A stretch of 64,000 nt of DNA, taken from assembly GCA_944472155.2 (NCBI GenBank), contig OX235271.1:26172977-26236976 (forward strand), written 5' to 3'. How positions within the stretch are numbered: position 1 is the stretch's first letter; each line of letters opens with the position of its first letter. Under the pieces are notes generated by a model. It saw nothing but the letters and a program-made list of their open reading frames with translations, made no database searches and was not told the DNA's origin. Positions 26,001 through 32,000 of the stretch are shown here, in pieces. The position numbers were made by a program, and so were the translations under genes. This DNA comes from Trichobilharzia szidati. Lineage: Eukaryota > Platyhelminthes > Trematoda > Strigeidida > Schistosomatidae.

Positions 26001-29000
26001 GTTCTTATCTGCTGTGCACAAATTGAAACAGTTACAATATCAGTATGCAAAATTTTCCGCACACTTTAATCATTTATTTAAAAGGTGACAACGTAAGTGA
26101 ATACAAAGGAGAAGAACTACCGCTTTCGGTGAGTTTGTTGGTATACATAGGAAAGTTACGGGGATATTCTAGAGCCAGGAACGGAAGTTGAGCATAAATT
26201 ACGTGTGTAAAAGAAATAATAATAATAAAGTAAATAGCACATAATTGCATCTAGCGCTTACAACCGGATTAGTAGATATGCTGAAAAACTCTAATTACAA
26301 ACCTTTGATGTACATAGGTACCACGCTACCAACGAATCGAATAGTCTTTGAACCTGTTTTGATTACCCCCACCAACCATGGGAACATAGCTTCTGACGCC
26401 GTCCCATCTCCTTGTGGATCAGACTTCAAGTTAAAGGCTCAGTGGGGGAAGGTGACCCCTTGAGACAAGCACCTGCTTTGGTCTGGGCTTCTGGACAGTA
26501 TCCCAGCCCCCGTAAAAACTATGAGATTTTGTGTGGCGCGCCTCTTGGTGTCAATAATGTACCAAGTTTGTCTTTTAATAAAATAATGAAATATCATGTT
26601 ATGCAAGAATTCTAAGTTTTGATGGTTCCAAGTAATAATAATAATAAGTTGAGTAGTTGTCAAATATACAGGTGAACATTATGAATAAAGGCAAAAAATA
26701 GATTAAAGGGGTATGAAATGACATTGTCAACACTGACTGCAGTGACAGAACTGAGAAAAACCCCAGAAATTTTCTCACCATGTTAGGGAAAGACCGACAG
26801 TCGTTTCTTTGTGAATGTCTAAGATGGGTTTTAGCCGTTTAATCGCTACAACTTGTATGATCTACCAATGAGTCCCAAAACTAGAACGAAACACCTGCCA
26901 GTACTTCTTGGTCTTCAATGGTTTCTTAAATGATATCAATCCGCGATCAAACTTGACACAAATCGTTAGGGATTGGCCACTGGATGAAGTTGCCTGGAGT
27001 ACTAGTGAGAAGTAGTGACTAGTGTGGTGGGGTGGGGGTTCCACCCGATAGAGAGTGAGGACAAATACTCGCTGGAAAACGTTAGCCAGTAGACGAGCTC
27101 AAACTACGCATTCATGGATTGGTCCATGTATTATTTTTATGATACTATCTACTTATGCTTCATTATGTTCCCACCAACATATTCAGTTTTCCGTGGTGGT
27201 CCTATTGGTTTTTCTTAAATTTTGTATCTACGTATTTATAAAAGGAGCTAAATTGTTGCACTATGTATGAGGACGCTGCAAATTCCATTCTATAGAATTA
27301 TTACTGTTTGGAATAAAGTGATTATTGTTACAACTCCATAAATCGTTTGGGAGTTAGAGAGAATTATAAAATATTCTGTAAAATATAATAGTAGTTAGCC
27401 GTCGCCTTTTATTACGAACAGACAGAAGTTATGATTTACAGGCCATTGAATTCCAACCCAATGATAGGGTACTATCTTCAAGACCTGTAGATGTAGGGTT
27501 CAACTCCTGATATATTGTCATGGATGTACACTGCTGAGAATTTCTAAACTTGAACAAAATAACTGTCCAGTCCTCTCCAGTTTCCGATGTCTATCAAGAC
27601 CGGGGTCAGTTGGTGATGAGAAACTCGCATTAGACTTTGCTTTTTCTCCGTTTCGTTCGAATTCATTCTTGTATATTTATTTTATCGTTACAGCTGAAAT
27701 GTAAAACTAATATTTTTTTGATTCAGAAAAATATTTTTCCTTATCAATTTCAAGGTTGGGATAGACACTTGTACGCCTTACGTCAATTTACCTTGACCGA
27801 CTCACACGGTCCACTGCCCAGTCTGTTTCTTGATCCGAGTTATGAAAAAATCAATCAATGTTTGATTTGTACAAGTGCATTGTCTACGCCTGGTCTTGCA
27901 ATGGGTGCATTTGCAGCAGTCTGCCTAGATGGCTATGGTATAATGTATCATATAGAGGTAGGTATTCATCTGGTGGTGGTTATTGGTCACTACTTGTGTT
28001 CTTATCATCATTGCCTTTGATATCTTGGCTGGTTTTTACCATACTTAATTTCAGGTTTTATTCACATGGAATCCAGGATGCGCATTTCTTCATACTTGAG
28101 ACTTATCAGCTGGATGTACCTGCATCCTCTCAGCAGGTGATGAATGATGATTCCATTGAGACTGGAATACAGCATCCATCGTTTTTTCAAAGCCAAACCA
28201 TTGTCTACTAGGTCACGAAGGTCACTTCTTGTTTAGTGGGTGTTAGCTAATATTTTGTTTAAGCGAATTTGTATTTCCTTCTGATTGGTTATATTGAACC
28301 GAAACGCACGGTCTATGCTGAGGAGCTAACATGTCAACGGATACCGAGCATTTCTGTCCAGTGTAATATTCTTATTCTTTACTTCTCTTCATGAAGAAAG
28401 TATTCATCTTTTGTTTATTTGTAATTTAACAAGCAGCTAACAGTGGGATTCAGTATACACGCTTAATTCAATTTATGACTCCATTAGCTGGATTTGTATG
28501 TATCTCAGTGGTTGATGGTGATTGGTATTTTCTTTGAAACCTGAGTGGAGTAGTCATCTTTAAAGAGGCTACACATTATTCCGATTCCAGTTTTTCGCTG
28601 GATAGGGAGTATTGTCTCAACTACAGGAGGAACGGACGAGGATGTCAAATCGAGCGAGAATCGCGAAGGCGAGAAACACATTCATCAACCTGAAACCAAT
28701 CTGGAAATCTTCCGCTGTCACTCAGCCTGCATCAACAACAAAATTCGGATTTTCAATGCAAACGTCAAGTAAGTCAGTTCTTCTATACGGATCAGAAACT
28801 TGGCTAGTGTGTCACAAAGAATATTTCCAACAGCCTGTTGCAGACCTTTATCAACAACTGTCCTCGTTCTATACTCAAGATCAGATGGCCGGAAAGAACA
28901 AGAACCAACAAGAAACTATGGGAACAAACAAAACAAAAATCAATCGCTCAACAAATATGCAGGAGAAAGTGAAGATGGATTGGACACTCGCTGTGCTGAG

Positions 29001-32000
29001 GAGGCCGTTGGGTGACATCGCGCATCAGGTCATAGCTCAAGTGGAACCCGGAAGGGAAGCGGCGAGTGAGACGTCAGTGCAAAGGTGACATGGAGGAGAT
29101 TGTGTGAAGAGGAGTTGAAACAGTATGGACTAACATGGGTGCAAGTGAAAAGTACAGCGATGACAGGAACAAGTGGAGACGTGCAGTTGAAGCCCGATGT
29201 TCCACTAGGAACCCAAGGGAACAATAATAATAATATACATTATTCGCTAGCTGTTTTGTCACATTTCATTTAATTAGTGTCAGCGGATTGTTTGGTTATT
29301 TTCTGACTTTTTTGATTTACAAGATTGATTTGATCAGTTTGTGCTGGGATGTATGAATAAACGATAATGAGCCCCTGGCCTCCGTGAGAAAACTAATAAT
29401 CATTTAAAACAATTAGTTCCCTTTATGAATTTAGATAAAGCAATAAAAAGACGTAATTTGTCTGAATCGTGTAACGTATTTGCGCAACACATTTCGAACA
29501 ATCTGATCACACACGGACTTGTCATAGGAATATATATGAAATTAATAAAGAGGTAAGAGGTGAGAAAATAGACTTAGGTCAAGTTTAAAGGACATATTCA
29601 AGGTCAAAGTAACAATAAATAACAGAGGTAATAGTACATCTGCTATGGTATCAAAACAAAATTTACCAAAGAAGGTTTAATGTGATGACGAATTGTTTTT
29701 GAACGCATAAAGGTGGCTTAAACTTCCTAACTGCCAGCTAGGGCTTCCACAAACTTTAGGATACGCCCCAAACACGTTTTATAGATAGGTTTAAAAGATC
29801 TGTTAACGTCAATTTTACGTCCTGTCTCTATAATATGTTTCGCAATAGAAGAGCTAGGTCTCCTGTTCTCACCATTAATGGGTTCTGAAGATTCCATTTG
29901 TTTCTGGAGCCATTTAGGAATATGCTCTGAAGCCATTACTTGCAGAGATCGATGAGTCCTCCCTATGTATGTGTGTCCACACGTACATTCAAATTGGTTA
30001 GTACAGTGGGATGTGACATCATTTTTCGCATGTTCGAAGGGCTTATAGAAATATATTGGCTTTACATTCTCTATTATTATGATATTGGCTGCATAAAAAG
30101 TCTTTTTAACAGCAGCGTTCAGTCTTTGTCTAGTTATCAAGCTGCTTTGATGCCCCATATAGGGTAGCTTGATGTACACGTCTTTCTTAGGGGCGAGTTG
30201 GAGAGTGGGTCTTGGTGTTCTGACTAATTTATATCTCCTGATGAACTTTTCTGGATAATTGTTATCAACCAGAGTTTGTGTCAACTTACGTTCTTCCGCA
30301 TCAAGTGTGTCTTCAGTGCATATTCGTTGGATTCTACTGAAGAGGCACCTTACTAAGGCTCGTTTATACCGAACAGGGCAAAAACTGTGGTAATTAAGAT
30401 ACTATCCTGTCCAGGTAGGTTTTCTATAAATAGATCTTTTTATTGACCCATCAAGCCGTCGACTAAGCAATATGTCTAGGAAAGATAAACAATTGTCTTC
30501 CCCTGCTATATACGTAAGTGATATGCTATTCTGAACTCCATTCATTCGATTTAAAATTGAGGTGGCAGAACAAGACTTATCACTAATGATTAGAATGTCA
30601 TCTACATACCTTCTATAAAGTGGCACATTTTCGATTAAATCCCCCGATAAATTCTCAATGTGCGACATATAAATATCTGCTAAAAGGGGCCCTAACGGAC
30701 TTCCCATAGCAACACCATCAACACCAAGACCCACTCTCCAACTCGCCCCTAAGAAAGACGTGTACATCAAGCTACCCTATATGGGGCATCAAAGCAGCTT
30801 GATAACTAGACAAAGACTGAACGCTGCTGTTAAAAAGACTTTTTATGCAGCCAATATCATAATAATAGAGAATGTAAAGCCAATATATTTCTATAAGCCC
30901 TTCGAACGTGCGAAAAATGATGTCACATCCCACTGTACTAACCAATTTGAATGTACGTGTGGACACACATACATAAGGAGGACTCATCGATCTCTGCAAG
31001 TAATGGCTTCAGAGCATATTCCTAAATGGCTCCAGAAACAAATAGAATCCCCAGAACCCATTAATGGTGAGAACAGGAGACCTAGCTCCTCTATTGCGAA
31101 ACATATTATAGAGACAGGACATAAAATTGACGTTTACACATCTTTTAAACCTATCTATAAAACGTGTTTGGGGCGTATCCTAAAGTTTGTGGAAGCCCTA
31201 GCTGGCAGTTAGGAAGTTTAAACCACCTTTATGCGTTCAAAAACAATTTGTCATCACATTAAACCTTCTTTGGTAAATTTTGTTTTGATACCATAGCAGA
31301 TGTACTATTATCTCTGTTATTTATTGTTACTTTGACCTTGAATATGTCCTTTAAACTTGACCTAAGTCTATTTTCTCACCTCTTACCTCTTTATTAATTT
31401 CATATATATTCCTATGACAAGTCCGTGTGTGATCAGATTGTTCGAAATGTGTTGCGCAAATACGTTACACGATTCAGACAAATTACGTCTTTTTATTGCT
31501 TTATCTAATAATCATTTAGAGATTTTTAGGTGATGAAAAAGTACTCATATATCTGAATTCTACTGCTTACCAGAAAGACATTATTTTCTCCTTAGCTACT
31601 GCTAATCAGTGCATCCACTAAAGACCTATAAGTGATCAGTTATGAGCAAAATAGCTCAGTGGTAATGTCACTGACTACAGCACTGGTTCATGTAGACCAG
31701 GATCTCAAAGGGAACATCAGCCGTCTTCTTCAAGAAGGCTGGCATGCCTTGCTGACAAGTGTTAGTGTGGTGAGAGCTGTCTGCAAGAAAATATTATAGA
31801 CAACAGTTTACGTCAATGTTTATGTCCCGAATTGGGGTCATGAGAAAACAACGCAATAACAAGGATTAACCTTGAGCAGCTCACCAACCAATCACAGCAG
31901 ACTTAGCGTTTGCAAATACGATTCGCAGATATATGGCTTAACTTTCTAAGAAACGGTCACAAGTAGTACAGGATAACCTTGAGCAAGAAAACAGCCAATC

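Larger units (their letters stand above)
29407..31504. mobile_element. Fold-back Penelope-like element with 787-bp inverted arms and 14-bp target duplication
   Basis: CTAATAATCATTTA flanks the element at 29393-29406 and 31505-31518. Arms 29433-30219 and 30720-31506 are colinear reverse complements (coordinate sums constant at both ends), differing by only a handful of substitutions. A 26-bp one-sided extension (29407-29432) parallels that of the 23784 element. The 500-bp spacer encodes, on the minus strand, PLE reverse transcriptase blocks: GVAMGSPLGPLLADIYM and YRRYVDDILII (catalytic DD). Each arm encodes the GIY-YIG endonuclease region (NQFECTCGHTYIGRTHRSLQ, SSIAKHIIETG). Confidence 0.9.

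Noticed and set aside
31380..31500. Hammerhead in the terminus of the 29407 fold-back element
   Set aside because: TTCGAAAT is present but no CTGANGA box precedes it; GTGATCA is too far from consensus.
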